Of a DNA stretch of 64,000 nucleotides, positions 63,984 through 64,000 are shown piece by piece. The notes under the pieces were generated by a model. The model was not told where the DNA came from. It saw only the letters and a list, made by a program, of their open reading frames with translations, and made no database searches. A program made the position numbers and the translations under genes. The stretch's first letter is position 1; each line of letters starts with the position of its first letter. This DNA comes from an uncultured Pelagibacteraceae bacterium (GTDB lineage Bacteria > Pseudomonadota > Alphaproteobacteria > Pelagibacterales > Pelagibacteraceae), in NCBI GenBank assembly GCA_902545945.1, contig CACCID010000002.1, forward strand, positions 27,151 through 91,150, read 5' to 3'.

Positions 63984-64000
63984 CGAATTTAAATGATAGA

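Noticed and set aside
63993..64000. ATG at the right edge as the start of a further gene
   Set aside because: Only eight bases remain; nothing can be supported.
1..64000. Mobile elements, CRISPR arrays, phage or defence islands
   Set aside because: No transposase, integrase, regularly spaced repeat or defence gene was seen; gene content is core-like throughout.

Overview
The window is a dense, very A+T-rich (roughly 30% G+C by eye) bacterial chromosome segment. The protein families, minimal intergenic spaces, frequent start/stop overlaps and gene order all point to an alphaproteobacterium of the SAR11 / Pelagibacterales type. Almost every gene is intact and housekeeping. I see no insertion sequence, prophage or CRISPR array, and no gene-free stretch over 300 bases; the longest is the 271-base gap at 22437-22707.

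Layout. Bases 1-2006 hold the leuS tail, lptE and holA (+). Bases 1993-8594 hold parB, parA, rsmG, mnmG, mnmE and a UbiH-type hydroxylase (-), with two parS-like palindromes inside rsmG. ftsK and lolA (+) follow, then GNAT, hinT, hisE, hisF, hisA, hisH and hisB (-), hslV-hslU (+), smr and a Tim44-like gene (-), and fxsA-secB (+). Bases 19007-22436 are dnaQ, coaE, aroE, maf and ppsR (-). The next gap is the best replication-origin candidate: about 17% G+C, with four copies of a DnaA-box-like 9-mer, and genes pointing away on both sides. To its right are hemE, hemH, hemJ and rho (+).

Bases 26485-39341 carry a LON-domain gene, tRNA-Gly(GCC), phhB, purH, a heparinase-family gene, rpe and a small membrane protein. 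They also carry an acetate-type sodium symporter pair (DUF4212 + ActP-like), an uncharacterised gene, acetyl-CoA synthetase with a strange polybasic N-terminus, an EVE protein, a methyltransferase and tsaD. Bases 39399-48524 carry hemC, hemD, mscS, yggT and folD (+), psiE, argG, an IalB-like gene and an aldo/keto reductase (-), a Bax-inhibitor-1 protein (+), DUF2794 and yciB (-), and hspQ (+). Bases 48699-52804 are a cytochrome c maturation operon (ccmC, D, E, F, G, H).

Bases 52855-63983 form a + strand block for small organic acids: a PagL-like barrel, an FMN-dependent lactate dehydrogenase type enzyme, an aminotransferase, glcD-glcE-glcF glycolate oxidase, a 2-hydroxyacid dehydrogenase, and a TRAP transporter (DctP, DctQ, DctM) with a strong terminator between the binding protein and the membrane subunits. 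Together these suggest uptake and oxidation of lactate/glycolate-like acids, perhaps feeding glyoxylate to glycine.

The most distinctive signals are the origin/partition architecture, the polybasic acetyl-CoA synthetase tail, an 18-bp perfect palindrome ahead of the symporter operon, an EF-hand-like loop in the symporter, and a long unassigned hairpin between hspQ and ccmC. All functional assignments come from reading sequence and remembered family features; no searches were run.
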